Shown here: one piece after another, positions 13,601 to 24,700 of the stretch
How positions within the stretch are numbered: position 1 is the first letter of the stretch
Layout of the letters: the number at the start of each line of letters is the position of its first letter
From: Galerina marginata
Lineage: Eukaryota; Basidiomycota; Agaricomycetes; Agaricales; Galerinaceae
DNA length: 64,000 nucleotides
Assembly (NCBI GenBank): GCA_023014335.1
Contig: JAECYW010000005.1
Location: forward strand, 2,604,001 to 2,668,000
Reading direction: 5' to 3'
Notes under the pieces: generated by a model
Database searches by the model: none
What the model was told of the DNA's origin: nothing
What the model saw: the letters and a program-made list of their open reading frames with translations, nothing else
Translations under genes and position numbers: made by a program

Positions 13601-16600
13601 CTATTCCAAAACCTCACCGACGGTGTTTGCTTTTCAGATGGTAGAAAAAAGGGAATATCATCTTGAATACTAGGCGTACAGACGAGAAAGACGGAAATTG
13701 CGGGTTTACTAATTTCACAAATCAAAGAGACGCAATACGTGGCGGCGAATCAAAACGCCCACCGACAGCCAACAGGTCCGCCTCGGATTGTGTCGTTAGC
13801 GGCGCTTGCGTGGCACACGCTCGGTAGAACATTTCTTTCGAAACCGTAAGCAACGCGACTATGACCCCGGCGGCAAAGACGGTATTCGAGAAGAAAAACT
13901 GCAAAAACGATGCTACGGACAGTGAAGATCAACAACCAACGTTAAAATGAAATTCTTTGACTGCAACATCGGGCCGTTGAGACCGTCCTTTATCTGTTCT
14001 GGACCACAATTGATCTCGAAATATATTTGAACTTATTATTATATGCAACAATTGACCGTGATTCCAACCCAATTCCAGTTCCCCGCGCTACCACTACGAA
14101 AACAATAATCAGAACATATGTATCCTTCTTAATTTAAACTGAAACACTCACCGAATATTAGTATTTAACTATCGAGATGGATGAGACACATAAACTTCAG
14201 AACTCAGACGCAAGATTGGCACGGCCGGAGATGAGCGACCAATGGAAGTTATCGAAGGCCTCGAAAAGATGAAACGTGCTAGCGACAGCTCGAGATTAAG
14301 TAGCCGCAGGCGCACGCTCGATAGCTTGAATGAAAGGCTATGTCAAGGGCACCTACAAGAATCACAAAGAGCCCACACTGCAAAAGGAACTGATCGTTTT
14401 TGACCAACTGAAGAAAATGGCAAGTACTCCATATTCCGAGCCATGAGCATATAAATCATAGTGAACCGAGCCAGTCGTGCATTTCGAACAAGTATAGAAC
14501 GGTAAACAATCAGCTTGGCCGATCGAAGCAAAATCGACATAGACACGGCTAGCCTGCCAATATTACGCAAACGGGGGTTTGAGCGGTGGCACTTGAGCTT
14601 AGTGGCCGATGGTTGGAACGTGACCCATTCTCAGAGGTAAACCATCAGGAGCGTCGTTCTGAGGATATGTAAGGTAGGCGGAAGAAGGAATCAAGAACTG
14701 AGCAATACATACAGCTGAGGTCGAGGAAAGTGGCACAGAGATCACGGTGCCTTGTTTCTCCCGCTCCGTACCAATCACTACAGTCATTGGACCCACTGTC
14801 AGGTGCCGACGGCGTTATAAATCGAAGGAAGTGTGTACCATACCGAGAGACCAGCAGTCTCAATAATATCGAGTCATCGACAAAGAGTACACGCCTTCTA
14901 TTGGTGGAATTGAGCCTAATTGACAATGAGGACAAAGAAAATGTGACTGATCTCTTTGTGAATTCATGTGTTGGGACCAAATGAAGCTGGGCTCGATGTG
15001 TTGCCGCTCTTCAGATTCTGTAGAACCAGAAAGTACCAGGCTCCGACTTCTTGACACAAAGGCGCTGATCTGTTGAATAAATATGACCCTGTTCATCACA
15101 TCCGCACTTCGTGTCCCCGGTTGGCAAAAAACTCAATGGGCCTTGTCAATGCAAACCTGCGACATATTACTAAGACGGGCTATGGTCCTTCATGAGTGAA
15201 GCTCGGAGGTCGGGTGCTTACCGCCGGCGATTAAGTCCTCGTTGTATTCCTGAATTCCAAGTGACCTCCGTAAGTCGCATGTTACGTCTTTGGAATGGGA
15301 GTATGACCAGCCTGGTTCCAGAAACTTTTCTCGACATTCCATGGGCCTCAATACAAATGTCTGTGTTATCACAGCGACAATTAAGCTCGGGGGTGAGGCG
15401 ATGTACAAAGAAACAGAGGAACTGGGGCTGACGGCGATCAAGTGAGTGCAATAATAGCTCTACGAGCTAATGCATGGTGACGGCATTCGTATACCGGTGT
15501 TGGTTCTCTGAGTCAAAAACCCAACGCTGAACGATTTTGCTGCGAAGAGGTTGCAAAATTACGGAGCGATGCAAGGAAGCAAGCACCTGGAATTAATGAA
15601 TACTGCTGGAGAACATTCTCAAAGATCGATAGCCGAGTGATTGAAAAAAGCACCATTTACCTGGACATTAAATCGCCTAGAATCGACGGAGGAGATGTGA
15701 TTGTGCAATACTCTACTGCGATGAACCAAGGAGTTCATCTCCGCGGTGCACGCTTTACGCCTCCTCGCCTGAAGGCTGGCTTTTGGGTTTGAATGACCCT
15801 GATTTTCTAGATAAGGTTTCGATTCCTATACCCAGTCTCGTTTGCAAACCAAACAGAGTGAACACCGCCATGAACACCGGATTGAAATAGACTCACTTTA
15901 TCGCTGACATGTCTAGAAATCTTTCGATACATGCTTCGTGTTCGTGACTACTGCTCTGGTGAGTACAAGCTCTAGAATGCTATCTGTCAATGGAACGAGG
16001 TGCCAAGGTCATGGTCAAAAACAAACATACTGGGATGGGACCCTGATTACCCGGTACGGAATTCCGCGATGAAGCCACTTGGAAGAAGCTAAACATGTTT
16101 TGTTAGTTGGATTACCTTCTGATGAGTACACCGCCAGAGAATGAGAGCTCAGCCAAAGTACTATCTTTTGAGGAGACTCAACGGTGAACCGATGGGAACA
16201 TGAAAGCCCACGAGCTGAATTGTTGTCAATAAGAGTTTGGAGAGAAAGAAAGTCACTCACTACTTGAGTACACCATGATTGAGACATTGGCGCTATCATT
16301 TCTCGTAGCTTCGTCCTGATGAGCGTTGTTATTCAAACTTGATGTTGAACGACGTTAGTCACTGGTGGCACGACGGATCAAATTACAGGCTGGATCGGAG
16401 GTCTAAATAAGCCAATCAGAGGAGTGCCGTACTCGGCCGCCTTCAACCTCCGAAACTTTCAAACCGACCTGGTGTCCAACACTTGGCAGAATCCTCGTTG
16501 TTTCAACTTCGACGTCGTCTATATTCCCGGCAAAGTCGATTGCCCTCACTATCTTCGGGTACAACTATTGATCTGTGTAGGGCCTCTTGAAAACCTGCAC

Positions 16601-18714
16601 CACGCGTCGTTCGGAGTGCTCTAGAGATGGCGGGACAGGAATGATCGTCGATGTCTGCCAGACTAGATGATCGTTCAAATTACCCTGTATCTCCTTTCTA
16701 GAGATTCCTGAGCAAACCAGATCGGTGGTCCGCAATAAAGTCCTGCCGACATTCTATTATCCGGCCCCGATATTTCACCAAGCGCTTCTCGTTTAGGTAG
16801 GCAAAACAGATGCCATAACGAGGAACAAAAAAGTTACCAGCAAAGAGGCGCAAGCTGCATGACTACATTGTTGACTAGGCATGATGCTCTGTTGCCCTTC
16901 TCAGATCAGACACTTGATCAGGCTTCATTATGACCCAGATGAAAGAGATATTATCTACATCTACCTGTACCTCAGGATGCAACACCATGCGTCACCGCTT
17001 CCAAGGAAGCCATTTCCTGTCCATGAGAGTCTTAGATGCTCCAGCATTACTCGTGCTCGTGCTCAGAAGTCCCACTTTCATTAAAGCGAAAATTTCTTCT
17101 ACCCCGCCTGGATTTCGCTAAAGGCTTTAGGATTGAGTTCATCTTACCCCCTCTCAGTTTGTCCCCACAACAGTCATTATCCGCTTGTGTCCTGGCTCCG
17201 AGAGTTTCGTATCATTCACACCATGCTGTCTGTCGGTTGCAAATCTGCTTTTACTTGGGCGATGTTCTGTGGCGTATCGTTGTTGCTTCCCATAGGACGG
17301 TGTCTTGGGAGCGAGACTAAGCGTATGTACTCGGTATTCAGCATTGTCTAAGGGCTGAAGTGGCCCATCCAATATAGATGGTTTCGCATGCGAAGATGGC
17401 TCCTATGCAACCCTCGTGCATTCGGCTACTCACATGGGGAATGAGACGCGAACATGGGCTTGCCCCGTGAATTTGGCGGACAAAAATAACGATGATCATC
17501 ATTTCAAAGTTTTCGATCTCTGTCCGGTCAAGTGTACCACGTATTGCGAGGAACCCGTGTACGCCTTTTCTTCTATTTTTCTATTTTGGTGAAGTAACGT
17601 CTTCAACTTAGTTTAAACGGCAGCCCAGACCCTGACGGTGCGTTCTTTGACGATCTGTTAGTCTATAGCTTATCATCTCAGCCGATCTTAAGATTGTAAA
17701 GCTTTGGCCAGGTTTGTTCGACTCCTACCACTTACCGTCGCTAGCTGAACGTATCACTGATCGTCGGATTTTTTCTTCTCAAATTTGTAGTTACTATGCT
17801 GGAGGCGGACGTTTTACTGTCGACCCAAAGCATTATATCATCTGGGAGTACAACACCTGTAGAGTGACGCAGTACAACAGGCTGCTGGAACAAAAGATAA
17901 GCTACTGCTTTGATCAGCATCACTGTATGTTCTTCATTCGGCATCTACGTTCTACATTTTCTGAGGGTCGTTTATTAATAGGGGCTGGTGTCGTGAATCA
18001 CTTATCCTCTCATTGTGAACCTCGAACTGGGTCTCGCGGAGGGAGCTGCTATTTTTATGACAGTCTGCATCTAGGTGGGTGTCCTTTTCACTCCTTTTAG
18101 AAAAATCAGGCCTTCCGGCTGACAAGCTTTGTTAGCTACTATAACACTGGAAAAGGCGTGATGAAGGGCGCGTGGTCCTGTAAGTAAATTCAAGACGTTC
18201 CCAAAAATCGCCAGTTTCTGAAGCCGTCATTCAACCCCTGCAGGCGTCATTATCATTCGTAATTGATGTCTTTCCCTGGTCAATATTAAGCACCTGCTCT
18301 GATGTAAATTCTGTTTTGTGCGGATCATGATGCGAAGCTTTCAGATATCTCTTCGAACCACTTGCGAACCAGTCCATAAGGCGAAAGCAAGTCGAACTCC
18401 GAGCTGTTCAAGGGGTAATCTAAACCAAACATCTGTTGGGGTGGTCCGAGATGACCGGGAAAGGCTATGTACCGAGGAAGCATGGGACACACTCTGAGCT
18501 TCCTGAGTAGTGGACGCCAAGTGGACGATTCCCTCGACCTCAATCGAGAGACGCTCTCCCGGGCCGGAGACATAGGCGCCAAACAGGTTATTTGGACACA
18601 GGGCGGTAGCCAAATAAATATGCTGCTTTGGCCCTTTGGCTCTTTACTCTCACACAACTGTTACCAAAATCCGAAGATTTCAAGAGCTAAACCAAAGGAG
18701 GACCTTCATTAAAA
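10680..18714. other. Gene-poor region with decayed coding-like frames
   Basis: About 8 kb in which I cannot support an intact gene. Several frames read for 60-130 codons on either strand, for example 14645-14980 (-), 16365-16623 (+), 17714-18100 (+) and 18325-18657 (-). None joins convincingly to neighbours or matches a family I recognise. One frame with internal stops (13342-13740) is listed separately. About 10680-10940 is presumably the promoter and 5' leader of the leftward gene at 10679. Confidence 0.45.
13342..13740 (-). pseudogene. Putative gene relic with two in-frame TGA stops
   Basis: Read leftwards from 13740, one frame stays open for 133 codons except for two TGA stops four codons apart (about 13530). 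The translation on both sides has normal amino-acid variety, including a stretch ending MARWCFDW just before a TAA. Both TGA codons could derive from CGA by C-to-T change, but that is inference. I recognise no family. The frame may be chance, so this is a weak call. Confidence 0.25.
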
Positions 18715-19918
18715 ATGCTTTTTTCTCCAGCTGTGCAACCGTCCACAATTTCTTTATTCTCGTCTACAAGCTCCGAGCCTTTGGCCTTGTTCAGCTCATG
18801 TACCGATCAAGCCCTGCCTTCTGACTCCTTTGTCCACCTTCTTCATGACCGACTTTCTAGTCCTTTACCCGTTTCCCCTAGAACGCTCTTACATCTGCCA
18901 ACAGTCAGCGATGCCGGAGCTGAAGAAGAGGACTCATCACATGGAGTTGAGCTGGAACAAACCGTTCTTCACCTTCAATCTCCAACGATCCGAACCACCT
19001 ATATCCAGTGTCCGCCGGTTGTTCCTTCTTTTGATGCTATTGGGACGCATGACAAATTTGTCGGACTGGGGATCAAACACCCATGGTTGCACCTCCAGGT
19101 ACGCAATCTTGGAAGGGAATGGTCTTTCGAAGTCGGGGTTGTGGATCATTCAGGACGAACCGGGATTATCCGCTTTTCTACCTTTCAGGTAAATTATGTT
19201 TTCTTGTCGAGTAATGCGCAAAATGCTGGGTTTTGATGAGCCAGCGTTGACTCGGCAGTCCATTACACATTGGATTGAGGACTGGAATGTCCGAGTTTGC
19301 AGTAGTCGTCTTTCTCAAGCAGAACAGTACCCAACATTTGATTCTTGGGCAGTCTTCGAGTGGCCTGATGTGGCTACATGTAGGTTGGACTTGCGGGTCC
19401 ATCCTCGCGTTAACTTTGATCATGGATCATTCCCATAGGATCAACTTCAACACTCGGTCACGATTACTATTGACTCTAATAACATGTATTTGATGTCCAG
19501 AATCTAACTGGGACCATTACAGAAGAAGCCTCGTCTCAAAATGAACCACGTGAAGTCAGGATCCCCGCCCCTCCTACTCTTACCCCTCTCATTTCCGTCT
19601 CGTTCGACTCACCCTCTAACTCCATGGAATACGATCAACATCCACTTCCCTTCTCTCCTTCCGTATTTCTCGTCTCCCTCTCTTCGCTCCCTCAGTGATG
19701 GTAATCAAGAAGGAACATCTGAGGAGCCAACCACTTGGAGAAGGGGTTCGACTTCGCACCCGAGCACTTCGAATCCGATATCCATTCCAACCGGAACATA
19801 CTCATGTGTGTCTTATGTACGTGTGTATGCGAGTTGTCGTCTCAGGAGAATATGGTTCGGGGAAAGCGGGCCTAGTCAAAAAGCCACTTGGGAGTTTGAG
19901 CTGTACTCATCTGACTGA
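18715..19918 (+). CDS. CFAP20/DUF667 domain protein
   Basis: Two exons, 18715-19188 and 19523-19918 (870 nt, 289 aa), joined through CAG|GTAAAT and TTACAG. Residues about 95-158 contain a TTYIQCPP start, LGIKHPWLHLQVRNLG and WSFEVGVVD. The end contains YVRVYASCRLRRIWF and WEFELYSSD. This order matches the CFAP20/BUG22 (DUF667) fold, which has TYI..CP, LGIK, IKNL, FTFEV, a Cys-R-Arg-Arg-hydrophobic block and a final EF.LY. The first 90 residues are a Ser-rich extension not found in animal CFAP20. In ciliated cells the family acts in axonemes and centrioles. The role in a fungus without cilia is unknown. The 334 nt intron is long for this genome. Confidence 0.75.
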
Positions 19919-19972
19919 GTGGCATGATCGACTCGTTCATCGAAGGTAGGCCAGCGCTGCTATTGTACGACG

Positions 19973-20979
19973 TTAATACTGATCTCTTACTGTTAGTGCG
20001 TTCTTAAAACTGGACAGAGGGACTGCGATTGGTGCAACGCTCGTTATTTTAACACATGAACGATTGCTTCCGACTTGGATCCTCAGCACATCATCAAGTA
20101 GATAGGGCACGTCGGTCTTGCCACCTGCTACTTGACTCCTAATACATATTAACACTTCCGCTTGCAAGACCTTCCGCATCTCATATGGCGTGGAAACCTT
20201 TATGAAGAGGTATTGTAGCTCTTCTGCATCTTGTATAACTTTAATCCAGAAAATTTATCCCCGAAAGATTGCTGCGCTATGCGGTTAATTCAGGGCGTTT
20301 AGCATCAACCTATAGGGTCAACAACCGGTCCTCCTGCTCCTTGTGCTGACCTGCCTTTTTCCTTCCCGTGACCGAACGAGAAAGCAGCGCTGCCTCCGCA
20401 GCAAAAGCATAACACCATAAGGAACTCATCCTCGCGATGACTTCGAATACCGACCAAGTACTCGGCATATGTGATTGATTCACGGGTTATTAATTGAAAC
20501 TCGGAACCAGGCTTGAATAAAGTGCTGAGCAGTGTCATGACTCCAGGTGGATGCAGAGGTGTTTGCTCATCCTAGATATACATTAATGAGAAGATAACAG
20601 TCAAGAAGCTATGGAGCGATAATCTTGCCTCACGAAGAAAGGCAATTCGAGTAAGTGTAATAAAGCAGAAGAGTACTATTATAAGATATGTCCACAACCC
20701 CCTTCGACTGGGAAAAAAAACCCTCAGAGGTAAGACGTACTTTAGGATCTGCATTCTGCATTACGATGTCACAGGGCTAAGTTGAAGTTGAAGTTTGCGG
20801 CCGCCGCCACAGGCAGATCCAGGCATGAAGGTGGACAGGTTGAACTTCAGTATGCCGTCCTACGTTGTCGGCGTACTCCTGCACCTTGCGAGAGAGAAAT
20901 GAGGGGGTGGTTTTGTACTTCCTGTACTCGCCATAACTTCAGAGATGGCCAACATGACATCAGGATCCGGACGGGGCAT
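19973..20979 (-). CDS. Unrecognised multi-exon reading frame, possibly decayed
   Basis: Leftwards from ATG 20979, stretches of coherent coding sequence are separated by plausible introns. The first segment begins MPRPDPDVMLAISE. A small exon ending in NADPK meets GTACGT near 20742. After a TATATCTAG acceptor near 20573 comes a longer exon containing HPPGVMTLLSTLFKPGSEF. A last exon (about 20230-19973) reads in one frame to TAA. I recognise no family. Exon boundaries in the first third are uncertain, and the frame could belong to a recently dead gene. It lies tail-to-tail with the CFAP20-like gene, with their ends about 55 nt apart. Confidence 0.35.
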
Positions 20980-21722
20980 CGTTTCATAGAAATCGTTGAC
21001 AGCAACATTCAGCAGTCAAGCTCTGAGTGTTTATGAAGGCCTCAGATTATGCTAACAAGCCAAGTAGGAGTAGATGAAAGAATCTAAATACCCAGGCTCT
21101 GCTGGTTAGATGAATACTAATAGGCGAATATGCATAAATGGTTGAGCGCCGGTAAAGCTGTCAGAGTCAAGCTCTTCAAAGGTCTGAAGTGGTCGTCAAA
21201 AAATCTTTGCATCGGAACCGTTCTATTACCTGATCGCCGAGACCCGACGAGCACAGACTAGTTTGGAAGAGGGGAGTACTTCAGAGGACAATTAACGCAG
21301 TAGAAAAATTGAATGTACGGATTAGCCAAAGGAGTGGTATTGTTTGTAATCTGTAATGGCACAAGAGTTTGCATACACTGAAAAAAAATGAGAAATAAGG
21401 AATAGAAAATGACGTTCAAGCAGCAATCAGGAATCAGACAAAAAAGAAATAAAAGAGATGAAGGAATGTAGATATGGAATGGCCGACAGAACGACAGAAA
21501 AAGTCATTAAGAAGGATCATAACTAGCTGGAGACGAGCATAAAAATCAAACGAAACAACAGGACTGAGCACTCGTCGCCACAACAGTCGAGGAAGTGGGG
21601 GTTTACAGACGAACCCAACCATTTGCAAAGCAGATACTAAAAGGAGCCTATGGACTATTGGGAATATAAGGTGTAAGTGTTCTGTATGAGTGATGGCAGC
21701 TTCGGGGTTGGCAATTGGGGTA
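20980..21722. other. Intergenic stretch
   Basis: Between the doubtful leftward gene at 20979 and the stop of the large leftward gene at 21723. AT-rich, with short A tracts at about 21380-21470 that could belong to the 3' end of the large gene. A minus-strand frame at 21434-22039 overlaps the last exon of the large gene out of phase and is a shadow. I see no other gene. Confidence 0.5.
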
Positions 21723-24700
21723 TTAATCTTGCACAGGAACAGATGATTTTGTCGACCGCCGCGAGCCAAATCGGAGCTTGCCGTCTTCTCCTCTTCCCCA
21801 TGAGAAGATCCCGCCTCCGCCTCCGGCCCCGCCACCCTCATGAGACTGTGTGCTGCCCGTCCGAGAGCGGAATGACCATGCAGGTGACGATGGCCGTGCG
21901 TGCTCCTGCGCAGCTGGGTTAGGATCCAGGTGGTGGTTGTCCGTGCTCCTCCGACTGCTGAGGGTGCCCTGGTTATGTACATGGTCGTGATGGTGGTGGT
22001 GATGGTGCTTCCCAGAATGACCGACTGTATGTCGTCCATCGCAGCACGCGCGAACGTTCTCTAAACCCTCGTAGCCTTCATCCGACATGGCATCACCATG
22101 AAGCTCGAAATCTAACTCGTCGGGGTCTTGATTCTGAACATCGACAAAGGATCTATCGGGACTATATGGGCTTTCTGGGGCATTCCAGCGGAGGTATTCC
22201 ATTGCAGGTGTTCCTGAGCGCTTGCCGACGGACCCACCAACAGAAAGTTGGGATCGACTACGCTGCCCACGAGGTGTGGTATTCCATGTCTCGCCGGCGA
22301 CCGCGCTCCTCGTACTACGTTGGCTTTGAGGACTGAGAAGAGGTGGTCGGCGGTCGTGGCTCGTGTGGTCGGGGGTTTGAGGAAGGATTGTATTATTTGC
22401 AGGAGACGTCAGGCTTGGGTTATTGGGTCGTGAGAGCAGATATTTCAGGGCCTTTAAAATTTGGATTAGGTAATCCTTTCGAATAAAATGAGAATAATTA
22501 AGCCCACATTCAACCAAATGTCGTGTCTCTCCTTCGTTGGAGCAGTAATCTTCATCTCCCGCTGAGGAGTAGAAACAACGACACTGTATTGATAAAGACC
22601 AGGAGGCATAGGGTTCGGATCAAGCACCGACCGCACTCCCTCAATGTAAGCTGCAACATGACGAGAACGAGATTCAGCCAACAACGCACACCGCCACGAA
22701 GCAGGCCAAAAAAACGCACCACTCTTTGCACTCGACTCGGACACATTGGACGAGCCCGGATCCGCCGAGCTCCAGTACAGCGTCTTCGTATACGGATGCA
22801 CCCAGAAGAAGCGCTTGTGGCGCCGCTCACCCACGCCTTTCCCGATCGCGCGACGGGTATACTTGTACAAAAACTCGCCGATCATCGTCTGCGTGATGGC
22901 GTGGATGATGGCGGGGTCTGTGGAGAGCGCGTTGTTGTTTGCGCGGGGCGTTATGTCTGCTGATTTGTTAGGTGTAGTGGGTTCGTCGACGGGTCGAGGT
23001 TGGTTGTAAGAATGGTGGTCAGACGATATGGAGGAACGAGGGGAAGCCATGCTGTGATCTGAGGAGAACGACGTGGCGGACCTTTCCCTCCTTTCACGCT
23101 CTCTGACGCTGAATGATGGAAGGTGCTGCGAAGGAGGGATAGACGCATGGGCATGACTGGCAGCATTCGCGGCCGACCGGAAGCTGCTGGTCGACGGTTG
23201 GCGCAAATTGGTCTGCGAAGGCGGCAGACTCGATCCGTGTTGACGAGGCCCGTATTTCCCAGGCACAGACAATATCGAGCCCAGCGGGGTCGTTGCCCTT
23301 TGAATGAGCTCAGCGGGCGGTGGAGAGGAAGGTCTAGGAGGAGGACCATCATGTGATCCATTCAAATTCGACAAAATCTTGCGCTCAGGAATGAAGTTGG
23401 GTGGAAGCATGCTGTTCGGTGGAGGAGGCAATTTCGGAGGCGGTGGGAGAGACATCACCGGTGGCCGCGTCTTATCCACAGAGGTAAGGAGTGCATTCGA
23501 CGACGAGGACGGCACCCTCGAGCGTGGCTGGTCATCTGTCGTCGTTGTAGAAGAGATCAACGATTCGATAGACTGGCGTCTGTCCGCCGTAGCAGTACGA
23601 CGTCCGAGAGTGCCAGACGCCTCGCGGAATACGCTGGACAAAGGACCTGGCGATGGGGTAGGCGAAGGGGCTGTGAAAACGGGGGCAATGGCAGGAGACG
23701 GCTGCCCATTCGAGGTGGAAGACGATAGAGGTGCAGGAATGAATTGGAATTGGTGCCCGCCTGTAGAGCCTACTCGGTATAGACCTGGGTTCAAGATAGG
23801 TTTTGGTATTGGAGCTGGCGTTGGCACTGGAGCTGGGACGACAACAGGAGCAGGAGCAGCTGGCTTCCATTCGTCGGTCTGGATTGACATCTCCTTGACC
23901 TCTGGCTTCGGTGCCTCAATGATAACAGGCGACGGCGGCTGATACAAGTCCGCAGTGACCCCAACAGTCTCATACGACACAGTCCTCGACGGCTCAGGCT
24001 CAGACTCAGCTTCAGGCTCATAGTACACAGAGACCGACGTAGGCGGTCGGTCTCCAGCGTAGTACGACGACGCCGAGGTCGGCGGTCTATTGAGCGACGT
24101 CGTCGAGCGACCACGGATACTCGAAAACTGAGACGCCTTGATACTCTCCGCATCGTCGTCCTCGTCCTCCGAGCCAGAGTAGTCGTTGTCCGTCATCGTG
24201 CGGACGGAATGGAAGTCTTCCGACGGCGTCGTCATCACGATGCTCTGTCTCGCATCGTGGTAGTCGTCCTCCGTGTCTGCGCCCGTCTCCGTTTCTTCTC
24301 CTTCGTCCACTTCGTCTTCTTCGCCCTCTTCGCCCACGTACCGCTCGGCCAGGAAATTGCGAGTGATAGTCGAGTCGCCCACACTGGAGTTTGAGCCCGA
24401 GATGTCGGATTGGGTAATGGTCGCTCTGCGGCTTGTGTCCCCAATAATGAGGGGAGGCAGACCCTTGCCGATGACTGTCGGCTCAGGTAGAGGGTCGGTA
24501 CCAACCCCATTCTCGACCAATAAAGGAGGTGTAGGAAGAACAGGCTCCGGTGTATGGTGTTGAATGCCCATCTCCGATTTCTCGACGACGACAACGGGCT
24601 CTGGCTCCGTCTGCAGTGCCATCTCTGCTTTAACAACAGGGGGAGGAAGAACCGGTTCCGGCTCTGGGTCAGACTGCACACCCATCTCCGCACGTTCAGG

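Noticed and set aside
16365..16623. Frame with FNFDVVYIPGKVDC that resembles the end of a Ty3-type RNase H
   Set aside because: Only a few residues match, the DALSR-type end is missing and no other pol motifs lie nearby. Too weak to call a retroelement.
23304..23942. Long antisense open frame (212 codons) inside the cortical-anchor gene
   Set aside because: It lies opposite a strongly supported exon and its Gly/Ala-rich translation mirrors the codon bias of that exon. No splice or family support.
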